From: Chryseobacterium joostei
GTDB taxonomy: Bacteria > Bacteroidota > Bacteroidia > Flavobacteriales > Weeksellaceae
Direction of reading: 5' to 3'
Assembly (NCBI RefSeq): GCF_003815775.1
Contig: NZ_CP033926.1
Location: 2,232,001 to 2,296,000, forward strand
Length of the DNA: 64,000 nucleotides
A program made the position numbers and the translations under genes. Shown in pieces: positions 54,628 through 64,000 of this stretch. Position 1 is the first letter of the stretch, and every line of letters begins with the position of its first letter. The notes beneath the pieces were generated by a model. That model was not told where the DNA came from, made no database searches, and worked only from the letters and a program-made list of their open reading frames with translations.

Positions 54628-57381
54628 ATGACTAGATCTTTATTTCTTGTTTTCTTTTTCATATTCAGTATACAGCGTATACACGCTCAGGATGAAAAAT
54701 CACAACTGAACATCACCGTTTTTGATGAAAACAATAAAGAATTAGGAGGCGCTTCTGTTATCATCAACCAGACCTCTTTAACTACTGATAAGAATGGAAC
54801 TACCGGTATTTCTATTTCCAATGGTAAGTATCTTGTAAAAGTTCTTCACCCAAGCTATCAGGAAAAGGAACTGAGCATCAGTCATTCTTCCCCACAAAAT
54901 ATCACCATCAAGCTTCAGCCGATCAACAAACTGGATGAAATTGTTGTATTTTCCAAGGAAAGTAAGGGCTTAACAACCAAGTCTGTTATTGACAGACAGG
55001 CCATGCAGCATCTTCAGCCATCTAGTTTTACTGACTTAATGGAGCTACTTCCCGGAGGACTTTCTAAGGCACCGATGCTAAATTCAGTAAATAAAGCTAC
55101 GCTTCGGGAAAATACAGGAATCTATACCGGTAATCAATATAACACCTCATCACTGGGTATACAGTTTATGATTGATGACAATATCATAAACTCTAATGCA
55201 GACATGCAGGTTTCATTGGACGAAAAACAGTTTCTGGAAGCTCCGAAATACAGGGAAACCTCATCTTCAGGAGTTGATATGAGAACCATTTCTACCAACG
55301 ATATTGAAAAGGTAGAGGTCATTCGTGGTATTCCGTCTGCAGCCTATGGAGACTTAACTTCCGGATTAATCAAAATTGAAAGGAAAATAAAAGCATCTCC
55401 TTTACAGGCAAGATTCAAGGCGGATGGATTCAGTAAGCAGTATTATGTAGGTAAGGGGTTTAAATTAACTGATACATGGCAGTTGAGTGCCAGTGCAGAT
55501 TTTCTGGATTCAAAATCAAATCCTACTGATGATTTTGAAAACTATCAGCGTATTACGGCCTCTATTCGTTCAAAAAAGATTTCCACACTATGGTCAAGAC
55601 CATTGGAATGGAGATCAAACATTGATTTCTCTACGAATATTGATAATAAAAAGTATGACCCGGACAACGGATACCCATCTATTGACAAGTATACGTCCAA
55701 CAATAAAAGAATCAGCTTCACGAATAATTTCATCTATCAGCTGGATAAGAATTCATTTTTCAATAAGCTGGCTTTAAATACAGCCATCCGTCAAGGATTT
55801 GAAAAGATAGAACAGGTAAAACTGGTACAATTATCAGGGCCACGCTCTTTTTCACTTGCTACCGAACAGGGAGAAAATGTAGGATATTTCCCGGATCTTC
55901 GTTATGTTGCTGAATTTTCTACAGAAGGAAAGCCATTGGATATTACTACTTTCCTACAAGCGACTGGTACAAAAAAAACAATGGGAATTACACATCAGTA
56001 TGAAGCGGGTCTCGACTGGAGGTATTCTAAAAACAATGGTAAGGGACTTCAATATGATATGAAAACTCCGCCATCTGCCAGTACAGGTATTACAAGACCT
56101 AGAGCTTACAATGCCATTCCTGCTTCCAGTCTGTTCGCTGCTTTTGTAGGAGATCAAATGAGTTATGCTATTGACCAGCATAAATTCACTTTGTATGCAG
56201 GTTTAAGATTTTCTAAAAATCTGGGAATCGATAATTCCTACGCCATCAGTAAAAAGGTATTCACAGAACCTAGATTGAATTTTCAATACAGTCTGCCTCA
56301 TATCATGATCAATAATTATCCTTTAAAAACAGATGTTACACTAGGATATGGACTTTTCTACAAACAACCTACTTTATTGATGCTTTACCCAAATAATGAA
56401 TATTGGGATTATACGCAGCTGAACTATTATCATAATGATGCACAATACAGATATGTCAACTTTATGACGTATGTACAGCCAAGAGAAAATAAGGATATTC
56501 AGGCAGCAAAAAGTATAAAAAAGGAAATCCGTTTAGATCTCGCCTATAGAAATCATGAGTTCTTTATGACCTATTTCAAGGAAAACATGAACAATGGCTT
56601 CCGTACTATGGATCAGACAGCTGTTCACAATTATAAACAATATGATGCCACAAAGGTGGATATTTCTCAATGGACTCCCAACGGACCAGACTTAACGAAT
56701 GTTCCGTATGAAGTAAAAAATATTTTCGGGGTCTACTCCACTACAGAGAATGGAAGCGAAACCCTGAAACAAGGTATCGAATTTGGCTATACCTCCCCAA
56801 GAATAAAGGCTATCAACACCAGGTTTACCTTTACGGGAGCATGGTTTAAGTCACAATACAGAAATTCAGCGCCTGTTATTTATAAACCCCCGGTAACCAT
56901 TGGTTCAGAGATTTACCCTTATTATGGAATCTACAAAAGCGATAATGGATACATTAATTCAAATTTAAATTACAACCTTCTTGTAGATACTTATATCCCA
57001 AGCCTAGATCTGATTGTTTCAACATCATTTCAGGGTAGTTTATATGATCACTCGAGAAATGACAGAAGAATTGCCGAACCTATTTCTTATTATGGAATGG
57101 ATGGTGTAATACATCCTTACACAGAAGCCGACAAAACAGATACCTATAAACAATGGCTGGTAAGAAATGTTTCCGTTTCTGATAATCTGGACAGGCTTAC
57201 CACATTTACAATCACAGGAAATGTAAAGATCACGAAAAGCATTTATAAGGCATTGCGCACCTCATTATTTGTTAACAGACTTTTCAATTATAGTGCACCG
57301 TACACATTCAACAATGTGACGGTATACAGAAAAAGGATGAATACCCCTTACTTCGGAATGGAATTAAACTACAATTTTTAA
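54628..57381 (+). CDS. TonB-dependent outer-membrane receptor with carboxypeptidase-like N-terminal domain
   Basis: This 917-residue protein has a Sec signal (SLFLVFFFIFSIQRIHAQ), a CarboxypepD_reg-like domain (ITVFDENNKELGGASVIINQ, residues 25-110), a plug domain (DRQAMQHLQPSSFTDLMELLPGG to VIRGIPSAAYGDLTSGLI) and a 22-strand barrel ending in ELNYNF. It should import a ligand using TonB energy. It heads an operon with a DUF4876 lipoprotein, a DUF6850 barrel and a di-heme peroxidase, which suggests a metal or heme-linked ligand. Confidence 0.9.
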   Translation: MTRSLFLVFFFIFSIQRIHAQDEKSQLNITVFDENNKELGGASVIINQTSLTTDKNGTTGISISNGKYLVKVLHPSYQEKELSISHSSPQNITIKLQPINKLDEIVVFSKESKGLTTKSVIDRQAMQHLQPSSFTDLMELLPGGLSKAPMLNSVNKATLRENTGIYTGNQYNTSSLGIQFMIDDNIINSNADMQVSLDEKQFLEAPKYRETSSSGVDMRTISTNDIEKVEVIRGIPSAAYGDLTSGLIKIERKIKASPLQARFKADGFSKQYYVGKGFKLTDTWQLSASADFLDSKSNPTDDFENYQRITASIRSKKISTLWSRPLEWRSNIDFSTNIDNKKYDPDNGYPSIDKYTSNNKRISFTNNFIYQLDKNSFFNKLALNTAIRQGFEKIEQVKLVQLSGPRSFSLATEQGENVGYFPDLRYVAEFSTEGKPLDITTFLQATGTKKTMGITHQYEAGLDWRYSKNNGKGLQYDMKTPPSASTGITRPRAYNAIPASSLFAAFVGDQMSYAIDQHKFTLYAGLRFSKNLGIDNSYAISKKVFTEPRLNFQYSLPHIMINNYPLKTDVTLGYGLFYKQPTLLMLYPNNEYWDYTQLNYYHNDAQYRYVNFMTYVQPRENKDIQAAKSIKKEIRLDLAYRNHEFFMTYFKENMNNGFRTMDQTAVHNYKQYDATKVDISQWTPNGPDLTNVPYEVKNIFGVYSTTENGSETLKQGIEFGYTSPRIKAINTRFTFTGAWFKSQYRNSAPVIYKPPVTIGSEIYPYYGIYKSDNGYINSNLNYNLLVDTYIPSLDLIVSTSFQGSLYDHSRNDRRIAEPISYYGMDGVIHPYTEADKTDTYKQWLVRNVSVSDNLDRLTTFTITGNVKITKSIYKALRTSLFVNRLFNYSAPYTFNNVTVYRKRMNTPYFGMELNYNF

Positions 57382-57402
57382 AATATACTAAAAGGAAATA
57401 GC

Positions 57403-58641
57403 ATGAAAAAAACAGTTTTACTATTAAGCTTTGTAGCCATGATGGGAGCTGCATTTACAGTAACCTCATGTACAGATGATGAATTCGGAGTACAGACCGC
57501 ACAAATTGGTGTCCTAACTTTATCTTTTACCGGTGAGAATATTAATTCTTACGAAAATCTGGATATTGAACTTCGAGAAGTGAATACAGGAGCGATTATC
57601 AACAAAAAAACTCAAAAAGTAACGGCAACCTCCATACAAGTTCCTTATGGTTCTTATAAGATTATTGTGAATGGTAAAGTAGTTACCACTCAGTTGACAA
57701 CTACTGATGCCGCCGGTACCGCAGTTGCTGATATTACCACAATGGCGACCAATATTACGGTTCCTCTATATTTTAAAACATTCCATGAGGATTTTATCAT
57801 TGAAGAAGTATTCTTTACAGGAGTTAAAACTCCGGATGGTAAAAACTATAACTCTAGCCGTTATTTTAAAATCGTAAATAATACGGACAAAGTTTTATAT
57901 GCAGATAACCTGATCATTGGCCAGTCTCAATTTATGACGACTGAAGATGATAACCCTACTCCTTATGACGTCAACCAATATTTTCCGGTAAAAGGAGTTC
58001 TGATTTTACCTACAAACGAAGTAGATCAAGCCATAAAGAAATACCCTGTACAACCAGGTGACTTTATCGTTGTAGCAGATAATGCAATTAACCACAAAGC
58101 GCAGACAAGTACCGCTTTTGATCTTCATAATGCAGACTTTGAATTCCCCTCAACAGCTCCGGCTCTGGGACAGGTTGACAATCCGGCTGTACCTAATGTA
58201 GATGTTGCCTTTACTACAGCAAAGAATATGTTTATCATGCACAACAGAGGGTTTGAAAGCTACGTAATAGCACGTTTCCCGGCTGGAGAATCAAAAGACA
58301 CCTTCCTTCAAAACCGTAAATACGATTTTAGTTATATCAATTCTGCGGGAACCGTTACCAAAAGAAGTGTTTATTCAATTCCAAATTCATGGATCATAGA
58401 TGGAGTTAATAATAGTGTTCCTACCAAGTTTTTCCACACATTAACAGCTCCTGGCATTGATGCAGGATGGACTTCTGCAGGATCAGTAGACAGTGACCCT
58501 ACCCGTTTCGGAAAATCTGTAAGACGTAAGATTACTGGAAAAATGGTAGGGAATAAAAATCTTTACATGGACACCAACAATTCTTCGAATGACTTCGTTA
58601 AGGATTCCGAAGCTAGTTTAAAAGACGGTATTGTTCATTAA
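57403..58641 (+). CDS. DUF4876 lipoprotein of the TonB-receptor operon
   Basis: This 412-residue protein has a lipoprotein signal (VAMMGAAFTVTSCTDDEF). It contains a beta-sandwich start (GVLTLSFTGENINSYENLD) and a longer part with EDFIIEEVFFTGVKTPDGKNY and YFKIVNNTDKVLYADNLII, matching my recollection of DUF4876. These proteins occur next to TonB receptors and probably form a surface partner. It starts 21 bases after the receptor gene. Confidence 0.85.
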   Translation: MKKTVLLLSFVAMMGAAFTVTSCTDDEFGVQTAQIGVLTLSFTGENINSYENLDIELREVNTGAIINKKTQKVTATSIQVPYGSYKIIVNGKVVTTQLTTTDAAGTAVADITTMATNITVPLYFKTFHEDFIIEEVFFTGVKTPDGKNYNSSRYFKIVNNTDKVLYADNLIIGQSQFMTTEDDNPTPYDVNQYFPVKGVLILPTNEVDQAIKKYPVQPGDFIVVADNAINHKAQTSTAFDLHNADFEFPSTAPALGQVDNPAVPNVDVAFTTAKNMFIMHNRGFESYVIARFPAGESKDTFLQNRKYDFSYINSAGTVTKRSVYSIPNSWIIDGVNNSVPTKFFHTLTAPGIDAGWTSAGSVDSDPTRFGKSVRRKITGKMVGNKNLYMDTNNSSNDFVKDSEASLKDGIVH

Positions 58642-58668
58642 AATATCGGTTTATACTTTCAATACATT

Positions 58669-60201
58669 ATGTTCAATACAAAAACATTTTTCTTTCTGGT
58701 ATTGGTCAACATGTGTTTTCCCTCTGTGAAAGCACAGGACAGCATCAGTCTTTTTAAGACGATCAACAACCAATACGATACAGAGAGAAATTTTAAAGAT
58801 AATTTTTTCAATAACCCGGCTTCCATGTCGGGTTATAGTCCTTCTTCATTTTCGGAGTTCCGTGTTGGCTATCATAACAATGATAAGAAAATTTACCGCC
58901 AGCAGCTCGGAAACGGAGATAAAGGCTTAACTGTGGAAGCAAAATCATTTCAAAAATTAAAACCAAACCGTTATGTCTGGGGAAATGCAAGCTATCAAAA
59001 TCTAAAAACAGGACTACTCCAATGGAACGAATCATTAGATTATGACCGTGTAGCACCTTACATCACTGCAGATTCTGCCGGAGGAAAATTAAACCTTGAA
59101 CACTATCAGTTTGCAGGAGGATATTTACAGAAATTTAACCGATGGACTATTGCAGGGCAAGTAAGCTATCTTGCGCAAATGGGATTCCGTGCCAAGGATC
59201 CAAGACTAAAAAGTACGACTTCTGATCTCCGCATAAAGGCAGGCTTGAACTATAATTTCTACAAAGAATATGAAATAGGAGTATTTGGTGAATTCAGCAA
59301 GTACACTCAAAATAGCTCCATTACATTTCAGAGTTTATTGGGTAGACCTTATACGTACCAGATGTCAGGTTTTGGATTTTCAAATTACTTGTTCAACGGA
59401 AGTGCCAATCCCAATGTTTCTTTTGAAGAATTCGCCTATAAAGGAGGGTTGCAGATCGCCAATAAAAAGGGTAGAGATTTTTATCTTCAGGCTGCTTGGG
59501 GGAAATCCAACAACATTAAAAGCTATGTGAACAGCACATCTTCCAACTTATTTTATGATCTTTCTGATCTGGAAAATAAAACTATTGAAGTGGAAGGAGC
59601 AAAATTCTTAAGTATCAATGAAAAAAACCGAATCGGACTTTTGGCCAACTTTACTTCTTCTGTAAAAACAGGCTATGAATATGGGTATTCACTGAATACA
59701 GCAAGTTTACAACAGATTTATAAAAGAAAATCGTATCGTAAGGAAGATTATACCACTGTAGTAAAAGGGTTTTACCAGTACACTCAGGAAGACTTTTCTG
59801 TTACGGCAACTCCGTTCTTTGCATATGAAGAAATCAAGGAAAGAAGACTCTATCCTACTGCAGGTCAAAAATTTACGTATAGCTATTTCGGAATCAATGT
59901 AGATTATAAGCAGCGGATCAAAGAAAATCACGTATTGACAGTACAACCTTATTTCTCGCAAAGAGTAGTTGGCAAAAATTTCAATGCATTAACTACTACA
60001 GGAAATGCAGCTGTAAACGAATGGATTCTTCAGGATTATATGTACCAGGCAAGTGATATGACCACGTTGGGAGCCTCAGTAAGATATGACTTTAAACTGC
60101 AAAAACTTCCTGCTTTCTTTGTAGGAGTACAGTATCAGTCTCAGAAGATTCAGAAAGAAAATAATAATTTTGTAAGTGCGAGTATCGGGATAACATTTTA
60201 G
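58669..60201 (+). CDS. DUF6850-type outer-membrane beta-barrel protein
   Basis: This 510-residue protein has a Sec signal (FFLVLVNMCFPSVKAQD) and alternating amphipathic strands throughout, ending in SASIGITF with terminal Phe, typical of outer-membrane barrels. The start, NNPASMSGYSPSSFSEFRVGY, recurs in the DUF6850 family found beside DUF4876. The role in the operon is unknown. The downstream peroxidase begins 2 bases after it. Confidence 0.82.
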   Translation: MFNTKTFFFLVLVNMCFPSVKAQDSISLFKTINNQYDTERNFKDNFFNNPASMSGYSPSSFSEFRVGYHNNDKKIYRQQLGNGDKGLTVEAKSFQKLKPNRYVWGNASYQNLKTGLLQWNESLDYDRVAPYITADSAGGKLNLEHYQFAGGYLQKFNRWTIAGQVSYLAQMGFRAKDPRLKSTTSDLRIKAGLNYNFYKEYEIGVFGEFSKYTQNSSITFQSLLGRPYTYQMSGFGFSNYLFNGSANPNVSFEEFAYKGGLQIANKKGRDFYLQAAWGKSNNIKSYVNSTSSNLFYDLSDLENKTIEVEGAKFLSINEKNRIGLLANFTSSVKTGYEYGYSLNTASLQQIYKRKSYRKEDYTTVVKGFYQYTQEDFSVTATPFFAYEEIKERRLYPTAGQKFTYSYFGINVDYKQRIKENHVLTVQPYFSQRVVGKNFNALTTTGNAAVNEWILQDYMYQASDMTTLGASVRYDFKLQKLPAFFVGVQYQSQKIQKENNNFVSASIGITF

Positions 60202-60203
60202 AC

Positions 60204-61352
60204 ATGAAAAAAATAATCTATTGGGGATTAGGCGGAGCTGTAATGATCTTACTAAGCTTTACTCCTAAGGTAAATCAGGAACTTTTCGAACTTCAGGAGC
60301 CTACCATTGAAGATATTGTGAAAAGCTATAAGAAAGCAATATCAGAATGGCCAAAACCAACTATTGACTATGGTGTAAAATGGAATGAGTTCTCACCCAT
60401 TACATCTGACTCCGCATTTTTTGCAGAGCAAGACAAGCCCAATATTATCTTGGGGAAAACGCTATTTTTTGATCCAAAATTATCCCAATCCAACCAGATC
60501 TCATGCAGCTCATGTCATGATCCTGAAATGGGGTGGTCAGACCGAAGACATGTAGCCTTAGGAAACGATCACCTTCAAGGAAACAGAAATACAATATCTC
60601 TTTATAATATTGCGGAAAGACAGCTGTTTTTCTGGGACGGAAGAGCAAAAACCCTTGAAGAGCAGGCAGCCGGTCCTTTGAGCGCTCATCATGAGATGGC
60701 CATGGATGTAAAAACACTACCTGCAAAAATCCAGGCATTAAAAGGATATAAACCGCTTTTCAAAAATGCCTATGGGGACGAAAAGGTAACCTATGAGAGA
60801 ATTGTAAAAGCTATTGCAGACTTCCAGAAAACCATCAAAAGCCAGCCAAGCCGTTTTGATAAGTTTTTAGAAGGAAAATACACTGCATTATCTGACGAGG
60901 AGATCTATGGGATGCATATTTTCCGGACCAAGGCAAGATGTATGAACTGCCACAGCGGCCAGTACCTTACAGACGAATCTTTTCATAATATCGGGTTGAC
61001 CTATTATAAAAGAAAATATGAGGATCTTGGGTTGTATAATATTACCAAAAATGCTGAAGATGTAGGTAAGTTCAAAACTCCTCAATTAAGAGATCTGATG
61101 CTTACACAACCATGGATGCACAATGGACTTTTCAATGAACTTGAAGGAGTTGTAAATATGTACAACAGCGGAATGCACATGATAGACCCCTCTCCCGAAG
61201 CGAAGCAAAAGGACCCGCTTTATCCTGTGACTGACCCTTTATTAAAGCCTTTAAAGCTGACGAAAGAAGAACGAAAGGCACTGGTTTCTTTCCTTGAAGC
61301 TCTTTCGGGAACAAAGTATAAAATGAGAAGACCTGATTTCCCCGTGGAATAA
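60204..61352 (+). CDS. Di-heme cytochrome c peroxidase (MauG/CcpA family)
   Basis: This 382-residue protein has an N-terminal signal (YWGLGGAVMILLSFTP) and two c-heme sites, ISCSSCHDPEMGWSD (about residue 98) and ARCMNCHSGQYLTDESFHN (about residue 247), with LRDLMLTQPWMHNG near the end. It should reduce hydrogen peroxide or oxidise a protein substrate in the periplasm. As the last gene of the receptor operon, it may modify an imported ligand or its receptor. Confidence 0.92.
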   Translation: MKKIIYWGLGGAVMILLSFTPKVNQELFELQEPTIEDIVKSYKKAISEWPKPTIDYGVKWNEFSPITSDSAFFAEQDKPNIILGKTLFFDPKLSQSNQISCSSCHDPEMGWSDRRHVALGNDHLQGNRNTISLYNIAERQLFFWDGRAKTLEEQAAGPLSAHHEMAMDVKTLPAKIQALKGYKPLFKNAYGDEKVTYERIVKAIADFQKTIKSQPSRFDKFLEGKYTALSDEEIYGMHIFRTKARCMNCHSGQYLTDESFHNIGLTYYKRKYEDLGLYNITKNAEDVGKFKTPQLRDLMLTQPWMHNGLFNELEGVVNMYNSGMHMIDPSPEAKQKDPLYPVTDPLLKPLKLTKEERKALVSFLEALSGTKYKMRRPDFPVE

Positions 61353-61375
61353 GAAATGGTTTAAATCAAAAAAAT

Positions 61376-61404
61376 AAAGTCTGGTACAATACCGGACTTT
61401 TTCG
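61376..61404 (+). terminator. Terminator of the receptor-peroxidase operon
   Basis: AAAGTCTGGTA (61376-61386) pairs with TACCGGACTTT (61390-61400) with one wobble, followed by TTC. It comes 24 bases after the peroxidase stop. Confidence 0.8.
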
Positions 61405-61497
61405 TTGAATAATACGACGATAACTTTAAGCTTTCCCCTGAACAATCTTTCCTGTCACAATAAAAAACATTATTTTCGTTAAAAATAACGCAACAAT

Positions 61498-62301
61498 ATG
61501 AAAATAGCTATTTTGGGAGCCGGAAACATGGGATTGTCATTTTCAAAATCATTTTTGAAATATGAACTGATCAAGCCAGAAAACCTTCATCTTATCATTC
61601 GAAATTCATCAAAAATTTCCAAAATAGCGGAAGAATTTACCAAGTCAAAAATTTCCACCTTTGAAGAGGTGAAAGATCTGGATGCAGACCTTATCATTAT
61701 TGCTGTAAAGCCACAGGATTTCCAGACTGTTGCTCAGAATATTCAATTTACCTTAAAGGAAAACCAGATGGTTCTGTCCATCATGGCCGGAATTAATATT
61801 GAGAAAATTCAAAAATTATTGAACCATCCATTGGTGGTAAGAGCTATGCCCAACTCTCCTACTCTTTTAGGAATGGGAATTACAGGTTATACCGCTGCAG
61901 CCGGCATCTCATTCAGCCAGCTTATCAATATTGAAAGGCTATTAAACAGTACAGGAAGGTCTGTTTATCTGGAGAATGAAGACCTATTGGATGGTGTTAC
62001 CGCACTTTCAGGAAGCGGGCCTGCTTACTTTTATTATATTATTGATGCCATGATCAGGGCAGGAGTGGAAATGGGAATTGAAGAAAACCTTTCCAAGCTT
62101 TTTGTAAAGCAAACCATGCTGGGAGCTTATCATTTAATTAACAACTCTGAAAAAAACCTTGAAGAACTTATTAAGGATGTTGCCTCCAAGGGCGGAACTA
62201 CAGAAGCAGCCTTAAAAACATTTGAGGAAAACAATTTTAAAGAAATTTTAAAGCAGGGAATTTTAAATGCTGAAAAGCGAGCTAAAGAACTAAATAACTA
62301 A
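61498..62301 (+). CDS. proC: Pyrroline-5-carboxylate reductase ProC
   Basis: This 267-residue enzyme makes L-proline with NAD(P)H. The Rossmann start MKIAILGAGNMGLSFSKSFL carries the GxGxxG motif, VRAMPNSPTLLGMGITGYTA is the substrate loop, and the dimerisation domain holds ALSGSGPAYFYYIIDAMI and VASKGGTTEAALKTFEE. The length is normal. It ends 20 bases into the convergent VanZ-like gene. Confidence 0.94.
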   Translation: MKIAILGAGNMGLSFSKSFLKYELIKPENLHLIIRNSSKISKIAEEFTKSKISTFEEVKDLDADLIIIAVKPQDFQTVAQNIQFTLKENQMVLSIMAGINIEKIQKLLNHPLVVRAMPNSPTLLGMGITGYTAAAGISFSQLINIERLLNSTGRSVYLENEDLLDGVTALSGSGPAYFYYIIDAMIRAGVEMGIEENLSKLFVKQTMLGAYHLINNSEKNLEELIKDVASKGGTTEAALKTFEENNFKEILKQGILNAEKRAKELNN

Positions 62302-62704
62302 ACCTTTTTTCAATAAACCGACAAAACCGCCATCCTAAATACACTCCAAAAGTATTCAGGATGATATCGTCTACCTCAAATATTCCCATTCTTGTAAAGT
62401 ATTGGAGTGCTTCTACAATGACAATTGCTGAAACAAAAGTAAAAATCAATGTTTTCAGCTTCCTTAATTCCGGAAAGATCCATCCCAGAAAACCAAAAGG
62501 AATAAACATTACAATATTTCCAATTACAATCACTACAATATCTTTCCAGGACATTGCCCCCTGAATAAATTTGATGGTAGAGAAAACTGGTTCCACCGTA
62601 ATCAAGTTATCATCATACTGAAACCTACCCATTCCCAGAAACATCAGGTAGAGCAAAAACAGCGAATAAGGAATAATAATGATTTTATAAATTTTCTTTA
62701 ACAT
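62282..62704 (-). CDS. VanZ-like membrane protein
   Basis: This 140-residue protein has four likely membrane helices. The pattern NIVMFIPFGFLGWIFPELRK, then EALQYFTRMGIFEVDDIILNTFGVYLGW is the VanZ-like signature. In enterococci VanZ is linked to teicoplanin resistance, but most VanZ-like proteins have unknown roles. It overlaps the end of proC by 20 bases tail to tail. Confidence 0.87.
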   Translation of the reverse strand: MLKKIYKIIIIPYSLFLLYLMFLGMGRFQYDDNLITVEPVFSTIKFIQGAMSWKDIVVIVIGNIVMFIPFGFLGWIFPELRKLKTLIFTFVSAIVIVEALQYFTRMGIFEVDDIILNTFGVYLGWRFCRFIEKRFSYLVL

Positions 62705-62734
62705 GAAGTGCTAATATATTCATTTCAAAAACAT

Positions 62735-62742
62735 TAAATTTG
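62735..62742 (+). promoter_or_regulatory. -7 element of lnt
   Basis: TAAATTTG matches TAnnTTTG and lies 18 bases before the ATG of the lipoprotein acyltransferase gene. No clear TTG lies at the right upstream distance. Confidence 0.45.
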
Positions 62743-62759
62743 TATGTTAAAATAATTTA

Positions 62760-64000
62760 ATGAAATACGTTCTACTTACACTTATTTCAGCAATGCTGCT
62801 GTCGGTTTCATGGCCAACTTATGGAGTTCCGTTTTTTATATTTTTCGCTCTTGTTCCTCTTTTGATGATGGAACATGGAATTTCAAAATTTTCAGATTAT
62901 AAAAGAAAAGGCTGGATCATCTTTGGACTCTCCTATCTTTGCTTTATCATCTGGAATGTTGTGACCACAGGATGGTTATATGGTTCTAAAAACCCGGACG
63001 GAAGCCACTCTATGATGGCTGTTGTATTTCCGGTTCTTGTTAACTCTCTTTTATATTCCTTGGTTTTCCAGTGCTATCATTGGTACAAAAATGCACAGGG
63101 AACTTATTGGGGACTTGGATTCTTTATTGCCATCTGGATGAGTTTTGAGAAATTTCACTTGGGTTGGGAGCTTACCTGGCCTTGGCTGAACTTGGGTAAC
63201 GTGTTTTCAGATTATCCTAAATTAATTCAATGGTATGATACCTTAGGAGCAACCGGCGGAAGCTTCTGGATTCTTCTCATCAATGTCTTAATTTTCTATA
63301 CTGTAAGAACATGGGAAGCAGGAAGAAAAACAAAGGATTTGATTAGAAATTCATCCATTGTAGCAGGCTTAATTGCTATTCCGATGATTATTTCAATCAT
63401 TAAGTATAACAACTTCAATGAAAAACCATCCGGGCAAGTCAATGTCCTGATGCTGCAACCTGATCTTGATCCTTACGCAGAAAAATATTCTAAGGACAGT
63501 TTAACAATTGAGCAGGATCTTCTTAATCTTGCGGAAAAAAACTCGACTACAAAAATTGATTACTATATAGCTCCGGAAACAGCGCTTCCGGGCAGAGGCT
63601 CTATTTCTGAAACTGCTTTTGAAAAGAGTTTACTTTTAAATAATATCAAAGACTTTTTAGCCAAACATCCGGGATCTGTTTTTGCAACAGGGATTTCTTC
63701 ACATCGTTTTTATTTTGATCCTGCCAAAGTACCTAGTGAAGCTTATCCAATAAATCCAGGGGTCTGGGTGGCAAGCTACAATACATCTATTCAGCTTGCG
63801 CCTAATCAAAAAGTACAGGTATATCACAAAGGAAAACTTGTTCCGGGTGTTGAAATCTTCCCTTATATGAGTGTTCTTAAACCTATTCTGGGCGATGCAA
63901 TGCTTAATCTGGGCGGAACTGTAGCCTCCTTGGGAACAGATAAAGAAAGAGTGGCTTTTTCTAATCCTTACAACAAAGGGAAAATTGCTCCTATTATTTG
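62760..64000 (+). CDS. lnt: Apolipoprotein N-acyltransferase Lnt, truncated by window edge
   Basis: The frame opens at ATG 62760 (MKYVLLTLISAMLLS) and runs off the right edge after 413 codons. The N-terminal half has several membrane helices including SFEKFHLGWELTWPWLNLGN, typical of Lnt. The nitrilase-type domain follows, with VNVLMLQPDLDPYAEKY, IAPETALPGRGS (catalytic Glu, near residue 270) and YHKGKLVPGVE (Lys, near residue 356). The last two bases are TG after GKIAPII, so the catalytic Cys codon is probably cut by the window end. The enzyme adds the third acyl chain to lipoproteins. Confidence 0.9.
   Translation, partial: MKYVLLTLISAMLLSVSWPTYGVPFFIFFALVPLLMMEHGISKFSDYKRKGWIIFGLSYLCFIIWNVVTTGWLYGSKNPDGSHSMMAVVFPVLVNSLLYSLVFQCYHWYKNAQGTYWGLGFFIAIWMSFEKFHLGWELTWPWLNLGNVFSDYPKLIQWYDTLGATGGSFWILLINVLIFYTVRTWEAGRKTKDLIRNSSIVAGLIAIPMIISIIKYNNFNEKPSGQVNVLMLQPDLDPYAEKYSKDSLTIEQDLLNLAEKNSTTKIDYYIAPETALPGRGSISETAFEKSLLLNNIKDFLAKHPGSVFATGISSHRFYFDPAKVPSEAYPINPGVWVASYNTSIQLAPNQKVQVYHKGKLVPGVEIFPYMSVLKPILGDAMLNLGGTVASLGTDKERVAFSNPYNKGKIAPII

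Overview
The window is a chromosomal segment from a Weeksellaceae bacterium, most likely Chryseobacterium or a close relative. The evidence is the low GC content, type A T9SS sorting tails, DUF6443/Rhs proteins, DUF4290 next to murA, a TonB receptor-DUF4876-DUF6850-peroxidase operon, and promoters matching the Bacteroidetes TTG-N19/20-TAnnTTTG form. Everything here was read by eye; no database search was run.

Bases 1-8,100 are an AT-rich defence and mobility island. The left edge holds the end of an OLD/TOPRIM nuclease followed by an overlapping UvrD-like helicase, a Gabija-type pair. A MobV-like relaxase follows on the minus strand. Next comes the most novel-looking locus: a minus-strand operon of a 78-aa protein, a 100-aa XRE regulator, a retron-type reverse transcriptase (NAYFH, YVDD, ITG) and two CxxC..H..CxxC HNH-like proteins. 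Upstream, a perfect 15-bp inverted repeat encloses 367 nt (7615-8011) and is preceded by a consensus promoter on the same strand. I propose it as the retron msr-msd RNA.

Bases 8,895-30,860 are a polymorphic-toxin region. A T9SS-tailed protein and two Sec-signal Rhs proteins form one operon; the second Rhs protein ends in a predicted HH-type nuclease and is followed by its probable immunity gene. Downstream are several small, largely unrecognised genes (an immunity-like array), an ATPase plus two tyrosine recombinases, and four displaced Rhs tip cassettes. Each cassette has a fragment of Rhs core, a new C-terminal domain and a candidate immunity gene, often a lipoprotein, and usually ends with a hairpin. 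One cassette carries a G10 tract and a stop codon in the Rhs frame; another is out of frame.

Bases 30,900-64,000 are core genome: katG, a heme-binding protein, a DCC oxidoreductase, an alpha-amylase, DUF4290 and murA (Asp in place of the catalytic Cys), a NIL-domain protein, a YiiX-like hydrolase, a two-component system, an EamA exporter, an mgtC-RND metal-efflux operon with four 11-bp-phased TTCTAA repeats before its promoter, DUF1801, an FN3/T9SS protein, an aminotransferase-lipoprotein-murB group, a TonB receptor operon ending in a di-heme peroxidase, proC, a VanZ-like protein and the start of lnt. I saw no rRNA, tRNA or CRISPR array.
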